Positions 50,188-58,071 of a stretch of DNA of 64,000 nt are shown here, in pieces. Every line of letters begins with the position of its first letter. Position 1 is the stretch's first letter. A program made the position numbers and the translations under genes. The DNA is from Clostridiales bacterium (GTDB lineage Bacteria > Bacillota > Clostridia > Oscillospirales > Acutalibacteraceae). The notes under the pieces are model-generated. The model saw nothing but the letters and a program-made list of their open reading frames with translations, did no database searches and was not told where the DNA came from. The stretch covers positions 136,767-200,766 of the forward strand of contig JAJQIJ010000013.1 of the NCBI GenBank assembly GCA_021199275.1. Reading direction: 5' to 3'.

Positions 50188-51969
50188 ATGGACAAACTCG
50201 GCAATTTAAAACGCACCGACTATTGCGGGCAGCTGCGCCGGGCTGACTGTGAAAGGCAGGTTGTGCTTTTCGGCTTTGCACACCGCCAGCGCGACCTTGG
50301 AAACCTGATTTTCATTGATTTAAGAGACAGGACAGGCATAGTGCAGCTTTCATTTAATGACAAAACCCCGAAGAGCGTGTTTGAAAAAGCGCAGGGCGTC
50401 AGGGGCGAATATGTGCTTGCAGCCATAGGCAGGGTAACGGAAAGAGAAAGTAAAAATGCCGATTTGCCGACCGGCGACATTGAAGTTGCCGTAAGCGAGC
50501 TTAGAATTTTGTCAAAGGCGCAAACACCGCCGTTTGAAATTTCAAAAGCAATGTCTGTGGGTGAAGAAACAGCGCTTAAATACCGCTATCTTGCGCTTAG
50601 AAACCCACAGCTGACTCAAAATATAATAACACGCCACGAGCTGGCTGCTGCATCAAGGCAATATTTCACAGATAATGGTTTTATTGAAATTGAAACGCCC
50701 ATGCTTATAAAGTCAACCCCGGAGGGCGCGCGGGACTATGTTGTGCCCAGCCGCCTGCACCCCGGCAGCTTTTATGCGCTGCCGCAGAGCCCGCAAATTT
50801 ATAAGCAGCTGCTTATGATTGCCGGGTTTGACAGGTATTTTCAGCTGGCGCGCTGTTTTAGAGACGAAGATTTGCGCGCAGACCGCCAGCCCGAATTCAC
50901 ACAAATTGACCTTGAGGCAAGCTTTGTAAATATAGACGAGCTTATTGAAATTGAAGAGGGATATATTAAATATGTAATGAACAGGGTGCTGTCTGTAAAT
51001 ATAGACTCACCTGTTCCGCGGCTTACTTATAAAGACGCCATGGAAAAATACGGCACAGACAAGCCTGACACGCGCTTTGAAATGACTATTGAAAACATTT
51101 CAGACTGGGCTCAAAAAACAGATTTTGCCGTGTTTTGCGACGCTGTCAGCAGCGGCGGCAGCGTAAGGGCCGTTGTTGCTAAGGGCGGCGCTGCGGCGTT
51201 TTCAAGAAAGAAAATAGACAAGCTGACCGAGTTTGTAAAGGGAATAGGCGCGAAAGGGCTTGCATATGTGCGCCTGGCAGACGGCGCGGCGGCATGTTCA
51301 TTTTCTAAATTTTTGAAAGACGGCGAGCTTGACGAGCTTATAACGCTGCTGGGCGCGAAAGACGGCGACTGCATATTTATAGTCAGCGGTAAAAACAGCA
51401 CGGTTTTGCCGGTTTTGGGTGCGCTCAGGTGCGAAATTGCAAAGCGCCTTGACATCATTCCCAAAAATAAGTGGAACTTTGTATTTATTACCGAAATGCC
51501 GTTTTTTGAATTTAACGAAGATTCAGGCGAATGGGTTGCCGCGCACCACCCTTTTACAATGCCAATGCAGGAATGTATTGACAAGCTTGACAGCGACAAG
51601 GGCGCGGTGCGCGCCGAAGCATTTGACCTTGTGCTTAATGGGGTTGAACTGTCGTCCGGCTCAATGAGAATTACAGACTGCGAACTGCAACGCAAAATGT
51701 TTGAAGAGCTTGGAATGGCAGACGAAGAGATTGACGCAAAATTCGGCTTTTTGGTTGAAGCTTATAAATATGCCGCCCCGCCGCACGGCGGCATGGGCAT
51801 AGGCCTTGATAGGCTTGCAATGCTTATGTGCGGCGCAGACAGCTTGAGAGATGTAACGGCGTTTCCCAAGCTGCAAAATGCGAGCGAAGCCATGAGCAGC
51901 GCGCCGTCAGAAATAGACAAGGCGCAGCTTGACGAGCTGCACATTAGCTTAACGGGTGAAAAGATATGA
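50188..51969 (+). CDS. aspS: Aspartyl-tRNA synthetase
   Basis: 593 residues, the bacterial-type enzyme: N-terminal OB fold (VVLFGFAHRQRDLGNLIFIDLRD), class II motif 2 (FRDEDLRADRQPEFTQID), a GAD insertion domain in the middle, and motif 3 GIGLDRLAM. A discriminating or non-discriminating specificity for tRNA-Asn cannot be decided by eye. AAAGGAG precedes the ATG. Its stop overlaps the next gene (ATGA). Confidence 0.96.
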   Translation: MDKLGNLKRTDYCGQLRRADCERQVVLFGFAHRQRDLGNLIFIDLRDRTGIVQLSFNDKTPKSVFEKAQGVRGEYVLAAIGRVTERESKNADLPTGDIEVAVSELRILSKAQTPPFEISKAMSVGEETALKYRYLALRNPQLTQNIITRHELAAASRQYFTDNGFIEIETPMLIKSTPEGARDYVVPSRLHPGSFYALPQSPQIYKQLLMIAGFDRYFQLARCFRDEDLRADRQPEFTQIDLEASFVNIDELIEIEEGYIKYVMNRVLSVNIDSPVPRLTYKDAMEKYGTDKPDTRFEMTIENISDWAQKTDFAVFCDAVSSGGSVRAVVAKGGAAAFSRKKIDKLTEFVKGIGAKGLAYVRLADGAAACSFSKFLKDGELDELITLLGAKDGDCIFIVSGKNSTVLPVLGALRCEIAKRLDIIPKNKWNFVFITEMPFFEFNEDSGEWVAAHHPFTMPMQECIDKLDSDKGAVRAEAFDLVLNGVELSSGSMRITDCELQRKMFEELGMADEEIDAKFGFLVEAYKYAAPPHGGMGIGLDRLAMLMCGADSLRDVTAFPKLQNASEAMSSAPSEIDKAQLDELHISLTGEKI

Positions 51970-52559
51970 GCAATTTTTTTGCAATGCTGTCTCGAATGAA
52001 GCTGATAAACCGCTGGTCTCTTATGCGCAGCTCTTTAAAAGAAAACATTGCCGAACACAGCTACAGCGTTGCCGTAACGGCACATGCCATATGCATTATA
52101 GGCAACGAAAAATTTGCCAGAAATTATGACGCTCAAAGATGCGCCGCACTTGCCCTTTACCATGATTCAACTGAAATTTTGACGGGCGACATGCCAACCC
52201 CTGTCAAATATTACAACAGCAAAATCAAAGATTCATATAAAGAAATAGAGGGCATTGCGGCAAACAGGCTTATTGAAATGCTGCCGGAAGAGCTTCAAAA
52301 ATATTACAGGCCGTTTTTCTTTAAAGACAAAAAGGACGAAGAGCTTTGGGCAATAGTTAAAGCGGCAGACAAAATTGACGCTCTTATTAAATGCATTGAA
52401 GAAACGCGCGCAGGCAACCGCGAATTTGAACTTGCCCTGGCGCAGCAGCAAAAAATTATAGATTCGATTGACCTGCCGGAAGTTCAATATTTTGTAAATG
52501 AATTTTTGGGCGCTTATTACCTGACGCTTGACGAACACACGCGCGGGGCGCAGAAATAG
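51966..52559 (+). CDS. HD-domain 5'-deoxynucleotidase (YfbR-like)
   Basis: 197 residues with the YfbR pattern: LINRWSLMR, ENIAEHSYSVA (metal His), LYHDSTEILTGDMPTPVKY (HD pair and substrate loop) and a later KAADKIDALIKC. YfbR hydrolyses 5'-deoxynucleoside monophosphates. It starts within the aspS stop codon and is the last gene of hisS-aspS-yfbR, followed by a terminator at 52615-52651. Confidence 0.87.
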   Translation: MSNFFAMLSRMKLINRWSLMRSSLKENIAEHSYSVAVTAHAICIIGNEKFARNYDAQRCAALALYHDSTEILTGDMPTPVKYYNSKIKDSYKEIEGIAANRLIEMLPEELQKYYRPFFFKDKKDEELWAIVKAADKIDALIKCIEETRAGNREFELALAQQQKIIDSIDLPEVQYFVNEFLGAYYLTLDEHTRGAQK

Positions 52560-52614
52560 CCGGAAATCGCCGAAAGTCCCCCCACCCCTTTCCAAAAAAC
52601 TGAACAGCTAATAA

Positions 52615-52651
52615 AAAAAAACACGCCGCAAGCTTTGTGCGGCGTGTTTTT
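52615..52651 (+). terminator. Terminator of hisS-aspS-yfbR
   Basis: ACACGCCGCA/TGCGGCGTGT stem with a seven-base loop, flanked by A-run and TTTT. Confidence 0.88.
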
Positions 52652-52785
52652 CATGTTTTATTGGAACTTAATTTTGCTTTATTTTTGTGTGATTTAGACA
52701 ATTAAGTAACCGTTTTAATTAAAATTCATATCATATTATTGGTGATTTTAGACTAAAATCTGTTAAAAAAATTTATCAATAAGTA

Positions 52786-52813
52786 TTGACATTTAAAATA
52801 TTAGTGCTATAAT
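52786..52813 (+). promoter_or_regulatory. Near-consensus promoter of the 23-codon gene
   Basis: TTGACA (52786-52791), 16 bases, TATAAT (52808-52813), about 31 bases before the small gene's start. Confidence 0.82.
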
Positions 52814-52844
52814 GTCTGCAATCTTAAGAAAGGGGGCGTTCGGT

Positions 52845-52916
52845 ATGTTTGAACTGTTAATGAAATGCGCGCGTATACTCGCCGAAGGCGACAGGGCTTA
52901 TGTGCATAAAAAATAA
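52845..52916 (+). CDS. Orphan small protein, 23 residues
   Basis: ATG 52845 to TAA 52916, preceded by AAAGGGGG eight bases upstream. The product starts MFELLMKCARILAEGD and ends RAYVHKK: a short amphipathic helix (hydrophobic face F2, L4, L5, I11, L12) with one cysteine and a basic end. It has a near-consensus promoter before it and a terminator 25 bases after it, so it is a self-contained transcription unit. I recognise no family. It could be a membrane-associated regulator, a toxin of a type I system, or a peptide reading frame inside a regulatory RNA. Confidence 0.55.
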   Translation: MFELLMKCARILAEGDRAYVHKK

Positions 52917-52940
52917 GCCGAACAGCATTCCAAAATAAAA

Positions 52941-52981
52941 GCACACGGTTTTAAAGCTTTGCTTTACCCGTGTGTTTTTTT
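52941..52981 (+). terminator. Terminator of the 23-codon gene
   Basis: CACACGG/CCGTGTG outer stem, AAAGC/GCTTT inner stem, then seven T. Confidence 0.82.
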
Positions 52982-52997
52982 ATAATTATAGGGTCTT

Positions 52998-53048
52998 AAC
53001 AGCCATTAAATGAGGGGTGACAGCCGCTGCCACCCCACAGCGTGGGGG
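52998..53048 (-). repeat. Intergenic repeat fragment downstream of nanA
   Basis: Holds the GGGGTGGCAGCGGCTGTCACCCC hairpin segment and CATTTAATGGC, matching the 3' half of the family (compare 20482-20613). The 5' half is missing. Confidence 0.5.
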
Positions 53049-53065
53049 TTATGAAACAGACAAAG

Positions 53066-53110
53066 AAAAAGGTGAACTTTGCCGCCTTACAAGGCCGGGT
53101 TCACCTTTTT
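53066..53110 (-). terminator. Terminator of the nan operon
   Basis: A 12-bp perfect stem AAAAAGGTGAAC/GTTCACCTTTTT with a 21-base, partly paired loop, immediately after the nanA stop. T-runs exist on both strands. Confidence 0.82.
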
Positions 53111-53114
53111 AATG

Positions 53115-53993
53115 TTATTGAGCCATAATTTTTCTGGCTATTTTTTTCATTGCCGCCTTGCCGTCGTCGCCCAGCGGAAGAAACGGCGCCCTGCATTCAC
53201 CGACGCTGACTCCCATTTCGCCAAGCAGCGCTTTTTCGCACTGGAACACGCCGTATTTAATTATTTCGGCTATTATTTCATTTGCCTCTTTTTGGCCCTG
53301 CTGCGCTTTTTCAATGTTGCCGGCATTGAAATCATTATATATTTGCTTAAACTTTTTGCCCATAAAGTTATAGGTGCTGCCGATTGCCCCGTCTGCGCCC
53401 ATTGCAAGGCCGGAAAGCATCATTTCGTCAAACCCGTTATAAACTAAAATTTCACGTTCTAAAGTTTTAAACTGTTCAAGGGCAAACATGTCCATAGACG
53501 TGTGCTTAATGCCAATGAACTTTTCGTTTGAAAATAACTTGTTGGCAATGTCTTTGCTGAGCGTAAAACCGCTTGACGCCGGGAAATTATATATAATCAT
53601 GGGCAAAGACGTGCTGTTTGCAATGTCGTTATAATAGCCCATAATAGCCTCAAGCGGAAATTTATAGTAAAACGGGGCGACTGCCGAAATAGCGTCATAG
53701 CCCAGCTCTTCGGCGCATTTTGCCATGTCTATTGCAGCGGCGGTTGAAATTGCGCCGACATGTGCAATCATGGTTTTGCGCCCGGCGTTAGCTTCTATGG
53801 CATATTTAAACAAATCTTTGCGTTCGTCATTAGTAAGCAACAGCCCCTCTCCGGTGCTGCCGCCGACATAAAAGCCGTCTATCCCGTTTGCAATGTTAAA
53901 ATCAACCAGCTGCTTTACACCCGCAGCGTCTACCTGCATGTCTTTGCCGAACGGAGTCAGCAGCGCAGATAATATTCCTTTAAACTTTTCCAT
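53115..53993 (-). CDS. nanA: N-acetylneuraminate lyase
   Basis: Splits sialic acid into N-acetylmannosamine and pyruvate through a Schiff base. The 292 residues belong to the DapA/NanA barrel family: GGSTGEGLLL (carboxylate-binding loop), IIYNFPASSG (catalytic Tyr) and GIKHTSMD (Schiff-base Lys). The sialic-acid context (nanK, nanE) favours lyase over dihydrodipicolinate synthase. I chose ATG 53993, eight bases after AAGGT, over a GTG two codons upstream. It overlaps the nanK end. Confidence 0.92.
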   Translation of the reverse strand: MEKFKGILSALLTPFGKDMQVDAAGVKQLVDFNIANGIDGFYVGGSTGEGLLLTNDERKDLFKYAIEANAGRKTMIAHVGAISTAAAIDMAKCAEELGYDAISAVAPFYYKFPLEAIMGYYNDIANSTSLPMIIYNFPASSGFTLSKDIANKLFSNEKFIGIKHTSMDMFALEQFKTLEREILVYNGFDEMMLSGLAMGADGAIGSTYNFMGKKFKQIYNDFNAGNIEKAQQGQKEANEIIAEIIKYGVFQCEKALLGEMGVSVGECRAPFLPLGDDGKAAMKKIARKIMAQ

Positions 53994-54897
53994 CTTCACT
54001 TACCTTACTGAAATATTCTTTATTTGTTGCAGCCGCAGCACCCAGACAGCCGGCGCTGTTTTTAAGCTTTGCCGGGGTCATCATGCCGGCCGCCCTTTCG
54101 GGCAGCATTTTAATGAGCCTGTCCCACCAATATTCTTTGAGCTGTATAAGCCCGCCGCCCACTAATATAACGTCAGGGTCAAGCAGGTTTTGCGTTGTCA
54201 TTATAACCGCGCAGAAATCCTGCAAAAATTTGTTCAGCGCAAGCAATGCGCTTCCGTCCCCGTTAATGGCGGCTTTCATAAGCTTGTCGCTTTCTTCAAC
54301 CTTGACTTCAAAGCCGAAATCAAGAGCTGTTCTTACAAGCCCTGTTACGCTTACATATTGCTCTGCGCAGCCAAGCTCGCCGCAGGTGCACTGCCTGCCC
54401 TGTGGGTAGAGCGGAATATGCCCCAGGCGCGCCGCGTGAAAGCGTGTGCCTAAAAGTATATGCCCGTCAACCGCAATGCCGCTGCCGAGCCCCGTGCCGA
54501 GAGTAAAGAGCACCGCATTCGGCTTGTCTTGCCCCGCGCCATATGCCATTTCTCCGACAAGCGCGGCATCTGCGTCATTTAACACCGTGACTTCCCTGCC
54601 TGTGTGTTCGCTTATAAGTCTGCCAAGCGGCAGCCCTGTAAAGCCGGGCAGGGTTTCCGTTGCATAAACAACTTCACCGGTATAAGGGTTTATGTCGCCC
54701 GCAGACGCAACGCCTATAGGCGCGTCATTGTCTGCCATGGGCAGCAATTCGTCTATAAGCGAAAACAGCGAGCGAAGCACTGCGTCTTTGCCCTCTTGCG
54801 CATTGGTGGGTGTTTTGGTTTGAAATATTATGTTGTCCTTTTCGCAAACGACCCCTTTTATAAAGGTGCCGCCTATATCAATTCCTATAATTTTCAT
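53980..54897 (-). CDS. nanK: ROK family kinase, probable N-acetylmannosamine kinase
   Basis: 305 residues with the ROK plan: N-terminal phosphate loop DIGGTFIKG, catalytic Asp in VLNDADAALVGE, the GTGLGSGI loop, and the zinc motif GHIPLYPQGRQCTCGELGCAEQY. ROK kinases include glucokinases, but placement between nanE and nanA makes N-acetylmannosamine the likely substrate, giving the 6-phosphate that NanE uses. Its ATG overlaps the nanE stop (ATGA). Confidence 0.87.
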   Translation of the reverse strand: MKIIGIDIGGTFIKGVVCEKDNIIFQTKTPTNAQEGKDAVLRSLFSLIDELLPMADNDAPIGVASAGDINPYTGEVVYATETLPGFTGLPLGRLISEHTGREVTVLNDADAALVGEMAYGAGQDKPNAVLFTLGTGLGSGIAVDGHILLGTRFHAARLGHIPLYPQGRQCTCGELGCAEQYVSVTGLVRTALDFGFEVKVEESDKLMKAAINGDGSALLALNKFLQDFCAVIMTTQNLLDPDVILVGGGLIQLKEYWWDRLIKMLPERAAGMMTPAKLKNSAGCLGAAAATNKEYFSKVSEDGKV

Positions 54898-55565
54898 TCA
54901 TCAAATACTCTTGCAAATCTTTCAGTAATATCTTTAGGCCGCGTAATGGCGGTGCCTATTACAACCGCCCACGGGTTGCAGCGAAGCACCTGTTTAAGCT
55001 GACCCACTTCCCAAATGCCGCCTTCCGCAATAACCTTTGCCCTGAGCTCATTGCTCATTTTACTGAGCATTTCACAGTCAGGAATATCAATTCCCTTTGT
55101 GTATTCTGTGTAACCGCGCATTGTGCTGCCGACATAATCAAAACCCATGTCGTCTGCTGCTTTGGCCTCTTCAAATGTTGAACAGTCAGCCATTATTTCA
55201 ACACCCGGCGCATTTGCGCGAATGTAATCAACCAAGTCTTTAAGCTTTTCGCCGTGCGGGCGTTTGCGCGCTGTGGCGTCAAGGGCAATTACTTCACAGC
55301 CTGTGGGTATAAGTTCCTTTACCTCTTTAAGAGTAGGCGTAATATAAACGTCGCTGTCTTCATAAACCGCCTTGATTATGCCTATAACCGGTAAAGACAC
55401 CTCTTTTTTTATAGCGGTAATATCTGACACATAATTTGCACGAATTCCCACGGCGCCGCCCTGCTGCGCTGCACGGGCAAAATGGTGCATGATTCCAAGC
55501 CCGTAAAGCGCTTCGCCCTTTACCGCCTGGCAGGAAACAATAAGTCCTCTTGGTAAATTTGCCAT
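54894..55565 (-). CDS. nanE: N-acetylmannosamine-6-phosphate 2-epimerase
   Basis: Converts ManNAc-6-P to GlcNAc-6-P. The 223 residues form a TIM barrel with GLIVSCQAVKGEALYG, IGIKKAVYEDSDVYITPTL-like segments, IALDATARKRPHGE and AEGGIWEVGQLKQVL, as in NanE. ATG 55565 follows AAGGTGG. It is first gene of the nan operon. The GlcNAc-6-P deacetylase and deaminase and the sialic-acid importer are not in the window. Confidence 0.93.
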   Translation of the reverse strand: MANLPRGLIVSCQAVKGEALYGLGIMHHFARAAQQGGAVGIRANYVSDITAIKKEVSLPVIGIIKAVYEDSDVYITPTLKEVKELIPTGCEVIALDATARKRPHGEKLKDLVDYIRANAPGVEIMADCSTFEEAKAADDMGFDYVGSTMRGYTEYTKGIDIPDCEMLSKMSNELRAKVIAEGGIWEVGQLKQVLRCNPWAVVIGTAITRPKDITERFARVFDE

Positions 55566-55620
55566 TTTTCCACCTTTCAATTCAATGTTGATTGCCGTTA
55601 AGCATGGGAAGGCGCCGTCT

Positions 55621-55646
55621 ATATAACTTAGGCAAAAAAATTCCCC
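55621..55646 (+). repeat. Intergenic repeat 5' fragment in the nan leader
   Basis: TATAACTTAGGCAA, seven A, TTCCCC: the first block of the repeat family, in plus sense, opposite to the nan operon. The rest of 55566-56055 contains the nan promoter, a probable efflux-operon terminator and no gene I can support. Confidence 0.5.
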
Positions 55647-55853
55647 AAACTGTTAAACGGCGGAAAATCAGGTAAAAACCTGCCCGCTGTTGGGGCTGGA
55701 GCCTAAGCTTCAATGCCCGCCGATTGTAAAAAGACGCCGGGGCACAGAAAGAAACACGGCATCACGGCATCTTTGCATTAATGGCTTGTCGAAAAAACGC
55801 CCTGCGCCGAAAACGTTGCCGAATCTTGCCGAGCCGTTTTATCAACTTTACAT

Positions 55854-55882
55854 ATATTACTATACAGCATAAAAAATGTCAA
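55854..55882 (-). promoter_or_regulatory. Probable promoter of the nan operon
   Basis: Minus-strand TTGACA (55877-55882), 17 bases, TAATAT (55854-55859). The leader would be about 280 bases, long enough to hold further control elements. Confidence 0.5.
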
Positions 55883-55962
55883 GAGAAAGAATATTTTATG
55901 GGTGTGTATTTGCCATAAAATATTTCATTTTTAAGCGTCTGCGCCGTCAGTCGCCCTGACAT

Positions 55963-55995
55963 GCAAAAGGCGCCCGCACAATGTGCGAACGTCTT
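55963..55995 (-). terminator. Possible terminator of the efflux operon
   Basis: In minus sense CGCAC-ATT-GTGCG, followed by GGCGCCTTTTGC. The stem is short and the T-run is offset, so support is moderate. Confidence 0.35.
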
Positions 55996-56055
55996 TCGCA
56001 AAAAGAACAAAATGAAAAACCGCGCGCTTTGGCAGGGCGCCGCCAAGCAAAGCTG

Positions 56056-57366
56056 TTATTCGTATCTGAGCGCTTCAATCGGGTCAAGCTTTGCCGCTTT
56101 GTTGGCGGGGGTATAGCCGAAAATTACGCCTACAAGCATTGAAAAGCCGGTTGAAAGTATTATTGCCGCAACAGACGGGCTTGCGGAAAAGCCTATTAAA
56201 TTGCTTATTACCGCGCCCAGCACAACGCCTATAACAATGCCTATAAGTCCGCCTATCAGGCATATCACCACAGATTCGGTTATAAATTGCAGGCGAATAG
56301 AGCCGTTTGTTGCGCCGAGCGCCTTTCTTGTGCCTATTTCCTTGGTTCTTTCGGTAATGGACACAAGCATAATATTCATAACGCCTATGCCGCCCACAAG
56401 CAGGCTTATTGCCGCTATTGCCGCTATTGCATATTGAATTGTGTTAAGCATGCTGGTAAGCGTTTCAAGCATTGATTCTATGGAACTTGCTTCGCATGTC
56501 CACGTGTCGTTTTGTGTGTAATATGACGCAAAATAGTCGCCGGTTGTGTTCATAAACGCAGTTGTGTCTACGCTGTAATTCGGAATTACCGTAAACGACT
56601 GCCAGCCCGCTGAATCGCCGGTAAGTGCCCTTGCCGTTTCAAGCGGTATATACATGTCTGTCACAGTGTCAGAGCTTGACGAAAGCAGCGAAGACGACGT
56701 ATCTTCTTCATATTCATAAACACCCTCTATATAAAAAATGTATGGGCTGTCTGAAATGGTAATTGTGATTTTCTGCCCAACGGCGTCTGTTGCCGAAATG
56801 CCCAGCGCGTCTTCAACAAACACGTCAGACACAACGCACACGCGCCGCTGTAAGTCCCTGTCGTTGTCTATAAATCTGCCGCTTAGCATAGTTATTTCCT
56901 GCGAATCTGCATAGTCGTCGTCAACGCCGGTAACCGTGGCGGCGGTTGTTTCTGACGAATCGTCTGCATTTATAACCGTGCCCGACCCCACAGACCTGGT
57001 AAGCACAATATAGGCAATACTGTCTGAAAAGGCGGCGCTGTATTCTGCCAGCATTTCGTCTGTTATAAGGTCGCTGTCATCAGGTGTGGAAGACGCAAAC
57101 ATTGACAGCTTGACATCGCTGCCGGAATCTTCTGTTGAATCTTCGTCTTCGCTGCTTTCTGATTTTTGGGTCAGCGAAACGGTTATGGAATTTGCGCCGA
57201 GAGACGACATTGAGCTGCTTACCGAATTTGTAAGCGAAGTGCCCACGGTGTTTATGGCTATAACAGACCCCACGCCAATAATTATGCCCAGCATTGTAAG
57301 AATTGAACGCATTTTGTTCATAAAAAGCGATTCAACGGCAAGCTGAATGTTTTCAAAAAAAGCCAA
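56056..57366 (-). CDS. MacB-type ABC transporter permease (FtsX domain)
   Basis: 436 residues: one membrane helix (about 18-42, after MNKMRSILTMLGIIIGVGSV), a large extracellular MacB_PCD domain rich in Ser/Asp, then three helices with the FtsX core (GGIGVMNIMLVSITERTKEIGTRKALGA). Such permeases act as mechanotransmitters moving peptides or drugs outside the membrane bilayer. The start is TTG 57366, immediately after the ATPase stop (TGATTG), with AAAGGGGGC upstream. It is last of the four-gene efflux operon. Confidence 0.92.
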   Translation of the reverse strand: MAFFENIQLAVESLFMNKMRSILTMLGIIIGVGSVIAINTVGTSLTNSVSSSMSSLGANSITVSLTQKSESSEDEDSTEDSGSDVKLSMFASSTPDDSDLITDEMLAEYSAAFSDSIAYIVLTRSVGSGTVINADDSSETTAATVTGVDDDYADSQEITMLSGRFIDNDRDLQRRVCVVSDVFVEDALGISATDAVGQKITITISDSPYIFYIEGVYEYEEDTSSSLLSSSSDTVTDMYIPLETARALTGDSAGWQSFTVIPNYSVDTTAFMNTTGDYFASYYTQNDTWTCEASSIESMLETLTSMLNTIQYAIAAIAAISLLVGGIGVMNIMLVSITERTKEIGTRKALGATNGSIRLQFITESVVICLIGGLIGIVIGVVLGAVISNLIGFSASPSVAAIILSTGFSMLVGVIFGYTPANKAAKLDPIEALRYE

Positions 57367-58071
57367 TCACACCGCCCCCTTTGCTTCGCTTATAATCTGC
57401 CCGTCCTTCAGGGTGATAATTCGGTGGCATTCCTGCGCAAGTTCCCGGTTGTGCGTAATGAGCACTATGGTTTTGCCCTCTTTTTGATTTAAGTCATGAA
57501 ATATGTCCATAACCGTGCGGCTTGTTGCCGAATCAAGGGCGCCGGTGGGCTCGTCTGCCAATATTATTGACGGCTCGTTGGCAATGGCCCTTGCTATTGA
57601 CACGCGCTGCTTTTGCCCGCCTGAAAGCTCGTTTGGCTTGTGCTTCATTCTGTCGGCCATGCCGACGCTTGTAAGCAGCTCTTTCGCCCTTTTATAACGT
57701 TCCTTTTTAGCAATTCCGCCGTACATCATGGGCATTTCAACGTTTTTAACAGCGCTCTGCCGCCCTATAAGATTAAAGGTTTGAAAAACAAAACCCACCT
57801 TTTTGTTTCTTATGGCTGAAAGCTGCCTGTCATTTGCAAGTGAAACGTCAACCCCGTCAAGAATATAGCTGCCGGCAGTCGGCCTGTCAAGCGCGCCCAG
57901 AATATTCATAAGCGTTGACTTGCCGCTGCCGGATTCGCCGACAACCGCCACAAATTCGCCCTCGTAAACGCTCAGATTTATGCCGTGCAGCACTTCAAGT
58001 TCGTTTGGCTGGCCAATAAAAAAGCTTTTTCTTATGCCGGAAGCTTTTATGATTTCTTTTTTGTCAGCCAT
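57367..58071 (-). CDS. ABC transporter ATP-binding protein (MacB/LolD type)
   Basis: 234 residues with Walker [11 protein letters not shown]-loop FVFQTFNL, signature [15 protein letters not shown], Walker [13 protein letters not shown] and switch His THNREL. The sequence is the LolD/MacB/FtsE-like class that works with FtsX-fold permeases. Its ATG overlaps the adaptor stop (TAATG). Confidence 0.95.
   Translation of the reverse strand: MADKKEIIKASGIRKSFFIGQPNELEVLHGINLSVYEGEFVAVVGESGSGKSTLMNILGALDRPTAGSYILDGVDVSLANDRQLSAIRNKKVGFVFQTFNLIGRQSAVKNVEMPMMYGGIAKKERYKRAKELLTSVGMADRMKHKPNELSGGQKQRVSIARAIANEPSIILADEPTGALDSATSRTVMDIFHDLNQKEGKTIVLITHNRELAQECHRIITLKDGQIISEAKGAV

Noticed and set aside
54604..55002. 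132-codon plus-strand frame opposite nanK/nanE
   Set aside because: It lies wholly antisense to two well-supported genes and has low-complexity shadow composition.
55690..55872. 60-codon plus-strand frame upstream of nanE
   Set aside because: It has no ribosome site, overlaps the probable nan promoter, and has no recognisable sequence.
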